A DNA stretch of 33,754 bases, taken from Pyrodictiaceae archaeon (GTDB taxonomy: Archaea > Thermoproteota > Thermoprotei_A > Sulfolobales > WANQ01). How positions within the stretch are numbered: position 1 is the first letter of the stretch; each line of letters starts with the position of its first letter. Of the stretch, positions 15,624 through 24,372 are shown piece after piece. The notes beneath the pieces were generated by a model. That model was not told the DNA's origin and made no database searches. It saw only the letters and a program-made list of their open reading frames with translations. The stretch is taken from positions 1-33,754 of the forward strand of contig WANQ01000021.1 in the NCBI GenBank assembly GCA_015521735.1, in the 5' to 3' direction. The position numbers were made by a program, and so were the translations under genes.

Positions 15624-16418
15624 CTATTGCTGGATCTCACCAGTTACCTCCATTACTCTCTGCAGCACCCTGTATGTTTTCTGGTCTAGATTTCCCTCTT
15701 GTTCTACGATCTCCTTTAGTATTGTTAGTATTCTGTCTATTCTACCTCTACAGCTACTTGGTAGCTTCTTTTCCAGGTTTAAGAGTTCATCAATGTATAC
15801 TAGTGGTGATATAAGTTTTGCTAGTTGTAGATTCTCTAATAGGCTTCTACACCCAATGTCCTCAAATTGTTTCTCTAATACGAATTCCATGTATGCTCTC
15901 ACCTGGTCTATGTATCCTTGTCTTACTAGAAACCCATGTACCTCAAGATCCTTAACTATAGTCGACGCCGTGTATACTAGCCTTAAAGCATTCTCAAAAC
16001 CATAGGTTTCTATGAGTTCTGGACTAATAGATACTAGATAGTAGAGTGGTGAACCATGAAGAATGCTATGAGTAGCTTCATGTACTAGCAATGCTTTAAC
16101 GTACCTATTCTTTAGACTACGTGTCTTCTCGTAATCTACATGTATTCGCGGCCACCCACGCCAAGCTTCATGTAATGTTATGAAGTCTCCAATAACTAGT
16201 ACACCACTACTCCTTGCTTCTTCTTCAAGTACGCGTAACTTCAATATAGTGTTCTCATACACGAACACCTCCACTAGTAAGGGAAGAGAAGTAGTCCTAA
16301 TACTATCGTAAAACTTCTCTAGGGTATCAATAACCATGTTGGTAAAAGAACTAGGTATATTGCCTATAACATGTAAGTATAGCTTAGGAGCCTTAACCAT
16401 AGTACATGTTTCACCCAT
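15624..16418 (-). CDS. HExxH-containing putative metallopeptidase, family not recognised
   Basis: I do not recognise the family. The 264-residue protein has an alpha/beta N-terminus and a helix with LVHEATHSILHG (His113-Glu114-x2-His117), the zincin zinc-binding motif; a third ligand could be Glu158 in KDLEVHG about 40 residues later. No signal peptide or membrane segment, so it is probably cytosolic. The start is uncertain: ATG 16418 is longest, but GGTGA at 16411-16415 favours ATG 16400 (MVKAPKLYLHV), giving 258 aa. It converges with the ATPase gene. 16419-16594 behind it holds no gene. Confidence 0.6.
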   Translation of the reverse strand: MGETCTMVKAPKLYLHVIGNIPSSFTNMVIDTLEKFYDSIRTTSLPLLVEVFVYENTILKLRVLEEEARSSGVLVIGDFITLHEAWRGWPRIHVDYEKTRSLKNRYVKALLVHEATHSILHGSPLYYLVSISPELIETYGFENALRLVYTASTIVKDLEVHGFLVRQGYIDQVRAYMEFVLEKQFEDIGCRSLLENLQLAKLISPLVYIDELLNLEKKLPSSCRGRIDRILTILKEIVEQEGNLDQKTYRVLQRVMEVTGEIQQ

Positions 16419-16594
16419 AACCTGGAACGGATTAAGTGAGAGCTGTTTCTAAACCCGGCATTCTACTAGACTTAGGCTTACAATCTAACCACTAGAGTCG
16501 TTCTAGCTAAAAGCTTGTATGGCTATGTGTTTAGCTTAGGTGTGATGGGATAGAGTGTTAGCAGAGTTAGTTAGAAAATAAGTTGAGCACATCT

Positions 16595-17509
16595 TTACTG
16601 ATTAGTGTTTAAACCATATAGTTTCTCAATGAGCTTTCTTTGATTATGGCTAAGGTCTTCTATAATCTTAATCTTCAATTCAGGATTATAAATGTACTTT
16701 GGTGTACGTAGTCTTTTGTCAAGGTATCCTAGTAGAGTTTTTCTTGTCATTAGAATAGCAGTATCCCTACTACCTCTCAGTAGTTCACGTTTTATACTCT
16801 TTCTATTCCTAGTAAAGTATGGGTCATCTATGTTCTCGTAAAGTCTTAGTGCTTTATAGACATATTCTATTCTAGTTTGCTTTAACCTATATATCTCTGT
16901 GAATTCTCCTAGAAGCTTATGTCTTATAGCTGAACTATAAGTATCCTTTGGATGTGGACTTGGATTTAAGCCTAATATCATGTCTTTAGCCATCAAGATC
17001 AAAGTGAAGGCATCCATTAGTATTAGTAGTGCTTCCAGTCTTCTACCTCTAAAAAGTAGATCATAGATCTTGTCTAACAAGTACTCGGCATATTCTTTAG
17101 CGTTTTCTATGTCTTTTCTACTCCATTTCCAAGCTTTCATTAACTCTAAGTAACGGTGTAAGATATTGTCTCTATCACATAGTATTAGCGGTTCCTCCAA
17201 GATCTTAAAGTATAGTGAGTGCGTTATCCATAGACTATTACTTGCTTTAGCATCTAATTCTTCTAAAATATCTTCTAATTTACTTAATGGAATGTAGATT
17301 ACGTCTAAGTCAACTACTCTTGTTTCCATGTAGACGTATTCTTCAACTCCTTTTTCATCCGTAAATACAGCTATGTCTATGTCACTATAGTTATCTGCTA
17401 ATCCTGTAGAGTAGGAGCCAAAAACTATTATGCTTAGTACCTTATCTCTACATTTAAGCCCATGCTTATTGATAAAATGTCGTAGATTCTGTAGATCTAT
17501 GCGTGTCAA
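16595..17509 (-). CDS. MNT-type nucleotidyltransferase with C-terminal helical domain
   Basis: A 304-residue protein whose N-terminal domain is a minimal Pol-beta-like nucleotidyltransferase: IIVFGSYSTGLADNYSDIDI (GS motif and DxD metal-binding pair) and a third acid in VVDLDVIYI. The rest (about 130-300) is helical and contains a HEPN-like stretch (AKEYAEYLLDKIYDLLFRG). MNT/HEPN proteins often form toxin-antitoxin or AMPylation pairs, but others tailor antibiotics or RNA. It starts at TTG 17509 and overlaps the upstream poly-proline gene by 4 nt, so the two are coupled. Catalytic residues look intact; the target is unknown. Confidence 0.75.
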   Translation of the reverse strand: MTRIDLQNLRHFINKHGLKCRDKVLSIIVFGSYSTGLADNYSDIDIAVFTDEKGVEEYVYMETRVVDLDVIYIPLSKLEDILEELDAKASNSLWITHSLYFKILEEPLILCDRDNILHRYLELMKAWKWSRKDIENAKEYAEYLLDKIYDLLFRGRRLEALLILMDAFTLILMAKDMILGLNPSPHPKDTYSSAIRHKLLGEFTEIYRLKQTRIEYVYKALRLYENIDDPYFTRNRKSIKRELLRGSRDTAILMTRKTLLGYLDKRLRTPKYIYNPELKIKIIEDLSHNQRKLIEKLYGLNTNQ

Positions 17510-18222
17510 TAACCTGATGCCTCACAATACCTCTTATAAGCTCTTTCTGCATCCTTTACAGCTGTATTATAGAGTAGTTGATTATTTACTCTTAGATTAG
17601 CCCATATACTATATAGTTTTTCAGCATCTACTCTATATCTTGCAATCTCATAGACGTTCTCAACGTTAACCTTACCCTTAACGTGTTTATTGTAGACACG
17701 TCTAATAAAGACCTTATCCGGCTCCAAAGCACTCATCCCAATAACTTCACCAATCATGTCAATGAGCCTCATGGATTCACCAATACCTTTACGGTTGAGT
17801 ACATAGGCTATAAGGCCTTGGGAGCCAGTTATCCTCCCCAGCTTAGAAACTTCAACCTCATAGTGCTTAAATATTCTCCCAACACTAACTAGTCGGGCTG
17901 TACCCACTCCAGTGTAGAGCATATAGGCAAGAGAAGCTGTAACCATAGCATGATACAATGATCTATGTGAAACCTTAACACCAGAATAAGGCGACTTAAA
18001 TCCTCCAACACTTACACTCCTAGCATACATCTCCGGGAATAAGTATACTAAAGCATCAGGAGGCAATGAAATGACATCAGTAACCTTTATGTCATCTCCT
18101 AGAGACTTTCCAACAGATCTGTTATCCAGGAAACCTGGAGGTGGAGGTGGCGGAGGTGGAGGGAATCTAAAGTCTTTACCCAATTTTAGCACAACGCAGA
18201 GCTTTTGATGTGTTTTCCGCAT
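17506..18222 (-). CDS. uncharacterised protein with nine-proline run
   Basis: Not recognised. 238 residues: a basic N-terminus, then nine consecutive prolines (21-29) encoded by mixed CCT/CCA/CCG codons, a polar linker, and a mixed alpha/beta region ending in basic helices rich in Tyr and Arg (about 175-238). No membrane segment is evident. Translating nine prolines should need aIF5A, so expression may be sensitive to it. The mixed codons argue against recent repeat slippage. The gene overlaps the nucleotidyltransferase by 4 nt (TTGA), suggesting a functional pair: possibly the partner or substrate. ATG 18222 is the only good start. Confidence 0.65.
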   Translation of the reverse strand: MRKTHQKLCVVLKLGKDFRFPPPPPPPPPGFLDNRSVGKSLGDDIKVTDVISLPPDALVYLFPEMYARSVSVGGFKSPYSGVKVSHRSLYHAMVTASLAYMLYTGVGTARLVSVGRIFKHYEVEVSKLGRITGSQGLIAYVLNRKGIGESMRLIDMIGEVIGMSALEPDKVFIRRVYNKHVKGKVNVENVYEIARYRVDAEKLYSIWANLRVNNQLLYNTAVKDAERAYKRYCEASGY

Positions 18223-18333
18223 GAAACATATATTAACTTATCTCTTCTACTAGTACTATTGTATTGTTCGTGGTTAATTATGTATCAGTACATAACGTTG
18301 AATGTGCTTTAATCTAGTTTATTTTACGTAAAG

Positions 18334-18343
18334 TTTTTAAATA
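18334..18343 (+). promoter_or_regulatory. TATA box of the aromatic amino acid operon
   Basis: TTTTTAAATA lies about 32-41 nt before ATG 18375 and predicts a start near 18367, so the operon mRNA would have a very short leader. No attenuator or riboswitch-like structure is visible in 18223-18374. Confidence 0.65.
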
Positions 18344-18374
18344 AGCTATGGGAAGGTTCTAGCACACCTAGAAA

Positions 18375-19178
18375 ATGTTTGCTCCGTGTGTGGTGGGTGG
18401 GGATGCAGCGCCAATATTGAATAATGACTTCCTACGTTCCCTAAATGCTAGCCTAAGTGATCATATTAGTCTTGATGTATTGGAAGATAAGGTTAAGAGA
18501 AGTAAGAGAAGACTGTTAAACCTTCTTAGTAAGGTTGGTGGATGGCATTCTTGGTCTTCACTATCTTCGCTAAATATCATAGCAGTATTGTTTAGCTCTT
18601 GGATTGCTGAAGGATACGCTATGGGTGTCGAGAGATTAGTAGTTGTTAGTAAGGGGCATGCTGCTCCATCAGTATATTCTTGGCTAGTTGAAATGGGGGT
18701 TATCAAGGAATCTGAGCTTGAGGATTTTGCTACACCTTGGTCAAGGCTTCAATCACATCTAGACGCATTGAGGTTACCGGGTATAGTTGTTTACTCTACA
18801 GGATCCCTTGGTCAAGGACTATCTATTGCTAATGGTATAGCTATAGCCTCTAAAATAGATTCTATAAGGAGAGAAGTAGCTGTTCTTCTAGGTGATGGCG
18901 AACTTGATGAAGGACAAGTATGGGAGGCTATTGCTACAGCTTCAGCATTAAAATTGGATAATGTCATAGCTATTATTGATCGAAATATGGTTCAACACAC
19001 TGGTTTCACTGAGAAGGTTAAGCCTAAGGAGCCTTTAGCTGCCAAGTTTAATAGCTTTGGATGGTATGTTCTAGAAGTAATAAACAATGTTAAAACCATA
19101 CATAGTGGTCTAAGGACACTATCAAGTATTAATGGTAAACCTAAGGCTCTAATAGTTAGAAGTAATAGAAGGTGGTAA
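18375..19178 (+). CDS. transketolase, N-terminal (TPP-binding) subunit
   Basis: A 267-residue half-size transketolase subunit. Thiamine-diphosphate features: GHAAPSVYSWLVE (substrate/TPP loop) and GDGELDEGQVWEAIATAS with the GDG...N Mg/TPP motif (ending near DRNMVQ). With the next gene it forms a split transketolase, which interconverts sugar phosphates and can supply erythrose-4-phosphate. As first gene of a shikimate operon it probably feeds E4P to DAHP synthase. Overlaps the C-terminal subunit by 7 nt. Confidence 0.92.
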   Translation: MFAPCVVGGDAAPILNNDFLRSLNASLSDHISLDVLEDKVKRSKRRLLNLLSKVGGWHSWSSLSSLNIIAVLFSSWIAEGYAMGVERLVVVSKGHAAPSVYSWLVEMGVIKESELEDFATPWSRLQSHLDALRLPGIVVYSTGSLGQGLSIANGIAIASKIDSIRREVAVLLGDGELDEGQVWEAIATASALKLDNVIAIIDRNMVQHTGFTEKVKPKEPLAAKFNSFGWYVLEVINNVKTIHSGLRTLSSINGKPKALIVRSNRRW

Positions 19179-20116
19179 TTATTGTATATTCAGGAAGCTT
19201 TAGAAAAGCCTTTGGAGAAGCACTTGTTGAAGCCGGCTACTTAAACGAAGACATTATAGTACTAGATGCTGATACACCAAAGTCTACGTGGACTAAGCTC
19301 TTTGCAAACACGTTTCCCCATAGATTCATTAACGTAGGTATTAGTGAACAAGACCTAGTATCTACAGCAGCAGGATTAGCAATAGCTGGTAAAATACCAG
19401 TTGTTGCAGGCTTCTCTATGTTTCTAATGAGAGGATGGGAGCAAATTAGGAATACTATCTCAAGAGACCACTTAAACGTTAAAATTGTTGGTACGCATTC
19501 AGGGCTATCTGATTACATGGATGGTGCATCACATCAATGCTTTGAAGATATAGCATTAATGAGAGTTCTCCCAGGCTTTATAGTACTTGTTCCAGGAGAT
19601 GAAATTGCAACGAGGAAGATAGTTCTTGAAGCACTACTTGAACACAAAGGACCTGTATACATAAGACTTGGAAGAGATAATGCTCCAAAAATATACGATG
19701 AATTCGAGGAGTTTCCTATAGGTAAGCTAAAGATAATAGAAGATCCTGGAGACATCGTATTATTCTCTAACGGCTTTACCCTAGGCCTAGCCTTAGAAGT
19801 AGCAAATGAGTTAAAAAGACATGGAATAAGCACTGGTGTAGCAGATGTCTATACAGTTAAACCATTAGACAAGGACGGCATTATAAAGTTGTCTAAGAAG
19901 GTAAACTTGGTTGTAGCTATAGAGGATCACAGCATCTATGGTGGCCTAGGATCAGCTATAGCTGAAGTACTAAGTGAATCATATCCTAAGAGAATACTAA
20001 GAATAGGAATACGTGACGAATTTGGTGTGAGCGCAAGAAGTTTTTCTCAACTCATCGAATATCTAGGCTTCACGCCAGCTAATATAGCCTTAAAAATAAT
20101 TGAGGTGTATGCATGA
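19172..20116 (+). CDS. transketolase, C-terminal (pyrimidine-binding) subunit
   Basis: A 314-residue partner of the preceding subunit. It has the pyrimidine-domain pattern RFINVGISEQDLVSTAAGLA, whose Glu activates TPP, a central GTHSGLSDYMDGASHQ loop, and the C-terminal transketolase domain (VAIEDHSIYGGLGSAIAE). The start at GTG 19172 sits within AGAAGGTGG, overlapping the upstream stop. Its last bases overlap the DAHP synthase start (ATGA), so all three are coupled. Confidence 0.92.
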   Translation: MVIIVYSGSFRKAFGEALVEAGYLNEDIIVLDADTPKSTWTKLFANTFPHRFINVGISEQDLVSTAAGLAIAGKIPVVAGFSMFLMRGWEQIRNTISRDHLNVKIVGTHSGLSDYMDGASHQCFEDIALMRVLPGFIVLVPGDEIATRKIVLEALLEHKGPVYIRLGRDNAPKIYDEFEEFPIGKLKIIEDPGDIVLFSNGFTLGLALEVANELKRHGISTGVADVYTVKPLDKDGIIKLSKKVNLVVAIEDHSIYGGLGSAIAEVLSESYPKRILRIGIRDEFGVSARSFSQLIEYLGFTPANIALKIIEVYA

Positions 20117-20910
20117 AGCTAAGATTAGTATCTAAAAACTATAGAGATAAAACTATTGTTAAAGTAGGTAACGTAGAGATAGGTTCAAGTAAGCCAGTTA
20201 TTATAGCAGGTCCCTGCGCTGTCGAATCTAGAGAACAAATCCTAGAGATAGCTAAAGTCTTAAAGAATATAGGAATTCACATACTACGTGGAGGAGTATT
20301 TAAGCCTAGAACATCACCATATAGTTTTCAAGGTTTAGGTGTTAAGGGATTAGAGTACTTAAGAGAAGCAGCTGATTCTACAGGATTACCCATTGTTACA
20401 GAAGTTCTTGACCCTAGAATGGTTAAGTTAGTTGCTGAATATGTTGATGCAATACAGATAGGTGCTAGGAATATGCAGAACTTCCCTCTTCTCCGCGAAG
20501 TTGGTAGAATAGAGAAGCCAGTACTCCTTAAAAGAGGATTTGGTTCAAGAATAGATGAATGGTTAAGTGCAGCCGAATACATACTACTTGAAGGAAATGA
20601 CCAGGTAGTTTTAGTTGAGAGAGGTATTAGGACATTTGAAACAGCAACAAGATTTACCTTAGATATAGCAGCAGTTCCAGTGCTAAGAGAGCTAACGCAT
20701 CTTCCAGTTATAGTTGATCCTAGCCATGCAGCTGGCCGTAGAGAACTTGTTAAACCATTAGCTAAAGCAGCATTAGCTGCAGGAGCAGATGGATTAATGA
20801 TTGAAGTACACCCAAACCCTGATAAAGCATTATCTGATGCACGTCAACAATTAACTCCCGAAATGCTTAAGGAATTGATTGGTGAGCTTAAATGGATGAG
20901 ATTACTCTGA
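20113..20910 (+). CDS. aroF: 3-deoxy-D-arabino-heptulosonate-7-phosphate synthase (type I-beta)
   Basis: A 265-residue DAHP synthase, first enzyme of the shikimate pathway, condensing phosphoenolpyruvate and erythrose-4-phosphate. Motifs: AGPCAVES, FKPRTSPYSFQGLG, QIGARNMQNFPLL, LLKRGF and VDPSHAAGRRE, the last with metal-binding His. It is the short I-beta form, with neither an N-terminal ferredoxin-like nor a fused chorismate mutase regulatory domain, so feedback control is not evident in this chain; the separate chorismate mutase downstream may play a part. It overlaps aroB by 19 nt. Confidence 0.95.
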   Translation: MKLRLVSKNYRDKTIVKVGNVEIGSSKPVIIAGPCAVESREQILEIAKVLKNIGIHILRGGVFKPRTSPYSFQGLGVKGLEYLREAADSTGLPIVTEVLDPRMVKLVAEYVDAIQIGARNMQNFPLLREVGRIEKPVLLKRGFGSRIDEWLSAAEYILLEGNDQVVLVERGIRTFETATRFTLDIAAVPVLRELTHLPVIVDPSHAAGRRELVKPLAKAALAAGADGLMIEVHPNPDKALSDARQQLTPEMLKELIGELKWMRLL

Positions 20911-21971
20911 GACTTAGAACTGAGAAGGAAGCTAGAATAATTATTGGTAAGAGTCTAATAGGGGAAATAGGAAGCATTATAGCTAACATGTACCCATACA
21001 AGGTCATGGTAGTAGCCGATAAAAATGTCCCAAAAACCATCATTGAACATGTCGTCCAAGATCTAAAAACCAATGATCTAGATACAAAAATTTTACTTGT
21101 ACCTGGTGGTGAAAGAATAAAGAGTTTGTCATTCATAGATAAGTTATGGAGGTTAATGATAGATAATGGTCTAACTAGAAAATCATTTATCGTAGTTGTA
21201 GGTGGTGGTACACTACTTGATTCTGTAGGTTTTGCAGCTTCCACTTACATGAGAGGTTGTAAGCTAGTATATATTCCAACAACTACTTTATCACAAGTAG
21301 ATGTAGCTATTGGTGGTAAGACGAGTATTAATATAGGTAATGTTAAAAACATTGTAGGAACGTTTTATCACGCAGACATAGTGCTAATAGATCCAAGTAT
21401 ACTATTAACGCTTAGCCATGAAATATATCTTTCAGGTTTTTCAGAAGTAGTAAAACATGCTATTATAGAAGGCATTGAAGGCGTTAAGTTCCTAGAAAAT
21501 AGAATAGCCGGTATTATAGAACGAGATTTGAATGTACTTGAAGAAGTAGTAAAGTTTAGCGTTATGGTTAAACTCAACATAGTAGAACAAGACTACGTAG
21601 AAGATAGGAATATTAGGACAGTATTGAATTTTGGACATACAATAGGTCATGCAATAGAGTCTGCTACAAATTACAGTATACCACATGGCTATGCAGTCTC
21701 CATTGGACTAGTCATAGAATCTTACATAGCTAATGGTATACTAGGTTTCCCAAGAGAAGACGTTGAAAGAATAGTTAGGATCCTTAAGCTACTAGGTCTT
21801 CCCACAAAACCTATGGTATCTTCAACTAGTTTATTGAAGGCTATGAGAACTGATAAAAAGTTCCTACACGGTAAGCCAGTTCTACCTCTACCTAGAAAAC
21901 TTGGGTTATTTGAAACCATAGAGTTAGAGTGGAGGGATATAGAGTTATGGGTGAAAAAGTTAATCCATTAA
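20892..21971 (+). CDS. aroB: 3-dehydroquinate synthase
   Basis: A 359-residue NAD- and metal-dependent enzyme converting DAHP to 3-dehydroquinate. Seen: VVGGGTLLDSVGFAAS (NAD loop), PTTTLSQVDVAIGGKT, SEVVKHAIIEG and NFGHTIGHAIES with metal-ligand His. Length matches the family. It begins inside the DAHP synthase gene and ends inside aroD, consistent with one mRNA. Confidence 0.95.
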   Translation: MDEITLRLRTEKEARIIIGKSLIGEIGSIIANMYPYKVMVVADKNVPKTIIEHVVQDLKTNDLDTKILLVPGGERIKSLSFIDKLWRLMIDNGLTRKSFIVVVGGGTLLDSVGFAASTYMRGCKLVYIPTTTLSQVDVAIGGKTSINIGNVKNIVGTFYHADIVLIDPSILLTLSHEIYLSGFSEVVKHAIIEGIEGVKFLENRIAGIIERDLNVLEEVVKFSVMVKLNIVEQDYVEDRNIRTVLNFGHTIGHAIESATNYSIPHGYAVSIGLVIESYIANGILGFPREDVERIVRILKLLGLPTKPMVSSTSLLKAMRTDKKFLHGKPVLPLPRKLGLFETIELEWRDIELWVKKLIH

Positions 21972-22684
21972 ATATAGTCTGTAGCGTTATTGCTACAAGC
22001 TCTCTAAACAAGATGCAAGTGCTTGCAGTAAATACTAAAACTAAGCTAGTAGAGTTAAGATTAGACCACTTGGAGAATCCTAGTATACTGAATCCTAGCA
22101 CATTAGAAAGTATAGGCAACTTAGTAACTAAACTTGAGGATGCGGGGAAGAGGGTTATCTTAACACTTAGAGATAAATCTGAAGGAGGAAAATATCATGG
22201 ACCCAACAGTGTCAAGGAAAGGATTTTAATAGAATTAGCACGTTATAGGCCGAGCTACATAGATATTGAGGCTAGAAATCCCATAATAAATAATATAATT
22301 GATAAATTAGCAAGTACTGTTAGGAGTGGCATTATAGTATCTATGCATTTCCTAGACAAGTCATTAACCCTTGATGCCATAAAGGTTTTAGCTAGGGAGA
22401 TACTTAGTATAGGATCTCGCTTTAATGGAAGACAAGTACTAGCGAAGATAGTCTATAAGTGCAATAGTGTTTATGAAGAATTACCAGCAATGCAAGCAGT
22501 AGTTGAATACAAAGGTAGGTTGATTTCTTTCGCAATAGGTGAATCATGTAGGATATCTAGGCTTCTAGCTCCATTTCTAGGAGCTCCCTTCACCTACGCC
22601 TACCATGGTTCTCTACGAGTAGCACCTGGGCAATTCAAGGTTAACGAGGTGTTTAGGTTATGGAGGTTAATGGGCATAGCTTAA
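21947..22684 (+). CDS. aroD: type I 3-dehydroquinate dehydratase
   Basis: About 245 residues; dehydrates 3-dehydroquinate to dehydroshikimate by a Schiff base. Motifs: VELRLDHLENP, LTLRDKSEGG, YIDIEAR, IVSMHFLDKS with the catalytic His position, and AKIVYKCNS with the Schiff-base Lys, then SFAIGESCRISRLL. ATG 21947 is chosen because GGAGGG at 21931-21936 lies about 10 nt upstream; an in-frame GTG 21929 would overlap aroB further. It overlaps aroE by 25 nt. Confidence 0.94.
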   Translation: MGEKVNPLNIVCSVIATSSLNKMQVLAVNTKTKLVELRLDHLENPSILNPSTLESIGNLVTKLEDAGKRVILTLRDKSEGGKYHGPNSVKERILIELARYRPSYIDIEARNPIINNIIDKLASTVRSGIIVSMHFLDKSLTLDAIKVLAREILSIGSRFNGRQVLAKIVYKCNSVYEELPAMQAVVEYKGRLISFAIGESCRISRLLAPFLGAPFTYAYHGSLRVAPGQFKVNEVFRLWRLMGIA

Positions 22685-23511
22685 AGTACTATCTAATAGG
22701 TCATCCTGTAGCACATAGTCTTAGCCCAATAATATACAATAGCTATTTCAAGGAACACGGTATACCAGCATCTTATGGTATAATTGATGTTGCTTCACAC
22801 AAACAATTAGTAGATACATTAAAGGATTTGAGAAGGAGGGCTCTAGGATTCAATATCACTAAACCACATAAGATATCCGTTACTAAGCTATTAGACTTCC
22901 TTGATAAGCATGCAAGGATTATTGGTGCGGTAAATACCGTTAAAAAGGAAAATAATAGACTTATAGGTTATAACACTGACTGGATAGGCTTTAGAGAAGC
23001 TCTTCAAAGATTTACAGGTTCCAAGAAGTATAATAAAGCTTTACTACTAGGTGCAGGTGGTGCTGGTAGAGCTGTTGCATATGCTTTAGTAGGTATGGTT
23101 GATGAACTTATTATTGTTAGTAAAAGCGGTATTACAGCAGAGCAATTAGCAGTAAAAGCTATTAAATGGGGCATACCTAGTGCCATAGGTCTTAAAGCTA
23201 ATTGGAATAACATGGCTGATCTTGTTAGAAATACCGAACTAATAGTAAACGCTACACCAGTAGGATTTAACAATTCTTTGTCAACACCTATTCCACCTAA
23301 GCTAATAACTAGTAAGGTAGTCGTATTTGATTTAGTCTATAGGCCGTTGAAGACTAGGTTATTAAAGGAAGCAGAAAGTAAGGGTTGTAATGTAATTGAC
23401 GGGCTATGGATGTTGGTATATCAGGCTAGCATGAATATCAAGATATGGTTTGGCTTCAACGCTGATGCAATAGAACTTAGACGTTATGCCTTAAAAGCAT
23501 TGGAGGGTTAG
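22660..23511 (+). CDS. aroE: shikimate dehydrogenase
   Basis: A 283-residue NADP-linked reductase of dehydroshikimate. Substrate-domain motifs VAHSLSPIIYN and FNITKPHK (catalytic Lys), then TDWIGF and the Rossmann loop LLGAGGAGRAVAYAL; the C-terminal DGLWMLVYQAS is also typical. It starts within aroD and ends 5 nt before the shikimate kinase gene. Confidence 0.95.
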   Translation: MEVNGHSLKYYLIGHPVAHSLSPIIYNSYFKEHGIPASYGIIDVASHKQLVDTLKDLRRRALGFNITKPHKISVTKLLDFLDKHARIIGAVNTVKKENNRLIGYNTDWIGFREALQRFTGSKKYNKALLLGAGGAGRAVAYALVGMVDELIIVSKSGITAEQLAVKAIKWGIPSAIGLKANWNNMADLVRNTELIVNATPVGFNNSLSTPIPPKLITSKVVVFDLVYRPLKTRLLKEAESKGCNVIDGLWMLVYQASMNIKIWFGFNADAIELRRYALKALEG

Positions 23512-23516
23512 CAGGA

Positions 23517-24372
23517 ATGAGCATTGGAGTAGCAACTACACATGCAGCACTTAGCATCTTAAACGCTATACCTACAGGTATTGGTGGTGCAATTGGCATA
23601 GACTTAAAGGTAAAAGCAATTGTTAAGCTAACCAGTAAGGGTAATGCTATAATAGAATCTTGGGCTCCTAGTGGAAGAGTTAGGCCACCAAGAAAACTCG
23701 TAGAAGAACTAGTAAGATTAGCTAGAAGACATGGATACGAAGGTGGATTTTACGCTAAGGTTGACTCCTCAATACCTATAGCAGTAGGACTTAAGAGCAG
23801 TAGTGCAGTTGTAAATGCCTTAATTCATGCTCTACTTAGAGCTCTAGGTAAAGAGGTCTCGCCAACCAATATAGCTAAGCTAGGTGTTGACATAGCTAAG
23901 AAGTCTAAGCTAACTATTACCGGAGCATTTGATGACTCACTTGCCAGCCTCTTAGAGGGAGTATTCATCACAGACAATATAAGGGTTAAAATTCTCAAAC
24001 ACTACAGGTTTAACGATGAACTATATGCTGTAATAATAGTACCTAACAATAGTAATCCTATCAATAACGTTAACCCCAATATTTTCGCCAAGTACAAGAG
24101 CCACTATTTATCGGCTATCTCCTTTGCTCTGAGAGGTAATTGGCTTAAGGCGATGACTATTAATGGTTTAGCGACAATGAATGCTTTAGGATTGAGTATG
24201 AAGTATTCAAAACTAATTGAAAAGATACTTGGGCTATCATCTATTAAAGCTATAGGAGTTTCTGGTAAAGGACCAGCATTTTTTTGCTGTAACAAGTGAT
24301 CCTGAACAAGTAGCTATGAGGTGGGAAGGAGAAAAATTACTAATAGCTAAGCTTCTAGGTGGAAGTAGTTGA
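23517..24372 (+). pseudogene. GHMP-type shikimate kinase, frame interrupted at a T7 run
   Basis: Archaeal shikimate kinase of the GHMP (galactokinase-homoserine kinase) superfamily, phosphorylating shikimate. Motifs: PIAVGLKSSSAVVNALI (ATP loop), TGAFDDSLASLLEG and GVSGKGPAFF. The reading frame stops at 24297-24299 after 260 residues. One frame over, from the T7 run at 24279-24285, the expected C-terminus is readable (AVTSDPEQV...LLIAKLLGGSS) and stops at 24370-24372, overlapping aroA as TTGA, like every other junction in this operon. A single extra T in the run explains it. Either a sequencing/assembly error, a real frameshift, or a slippage site that still yields full-length enzyme. It is essential for the pathway, so true loss is unlikely. 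Confidence 0.88.

Noticed and set aside
15583-16005. Cys/Ser-rich plus-strand frame after the ATPase gene
   Set aside because: Antisense of the HExxH gene; no start context and biased composition.
16549-16601. Possible C/D-box RNA (GTGATGG ... CTGA)
   Set aside because: C box imperfect, no D'/C' pair, and the D box falls inside the nucleotidyltransferase coding end.
16595-17509. Classic MNT/HEPN toxin-antitoxin pair
   Set aside because: The neighbour lacks a HEPN RxxxxH signature, and the helical region is fused to the transferase; only a looser pairing is proposed.
20113-20910. DAHP synthase as KDO-8-phosphate synthase
   Set aside because: Operon context and absence of lipopolysaccharide in archaea favour DAHP synthase although the two share the fold.
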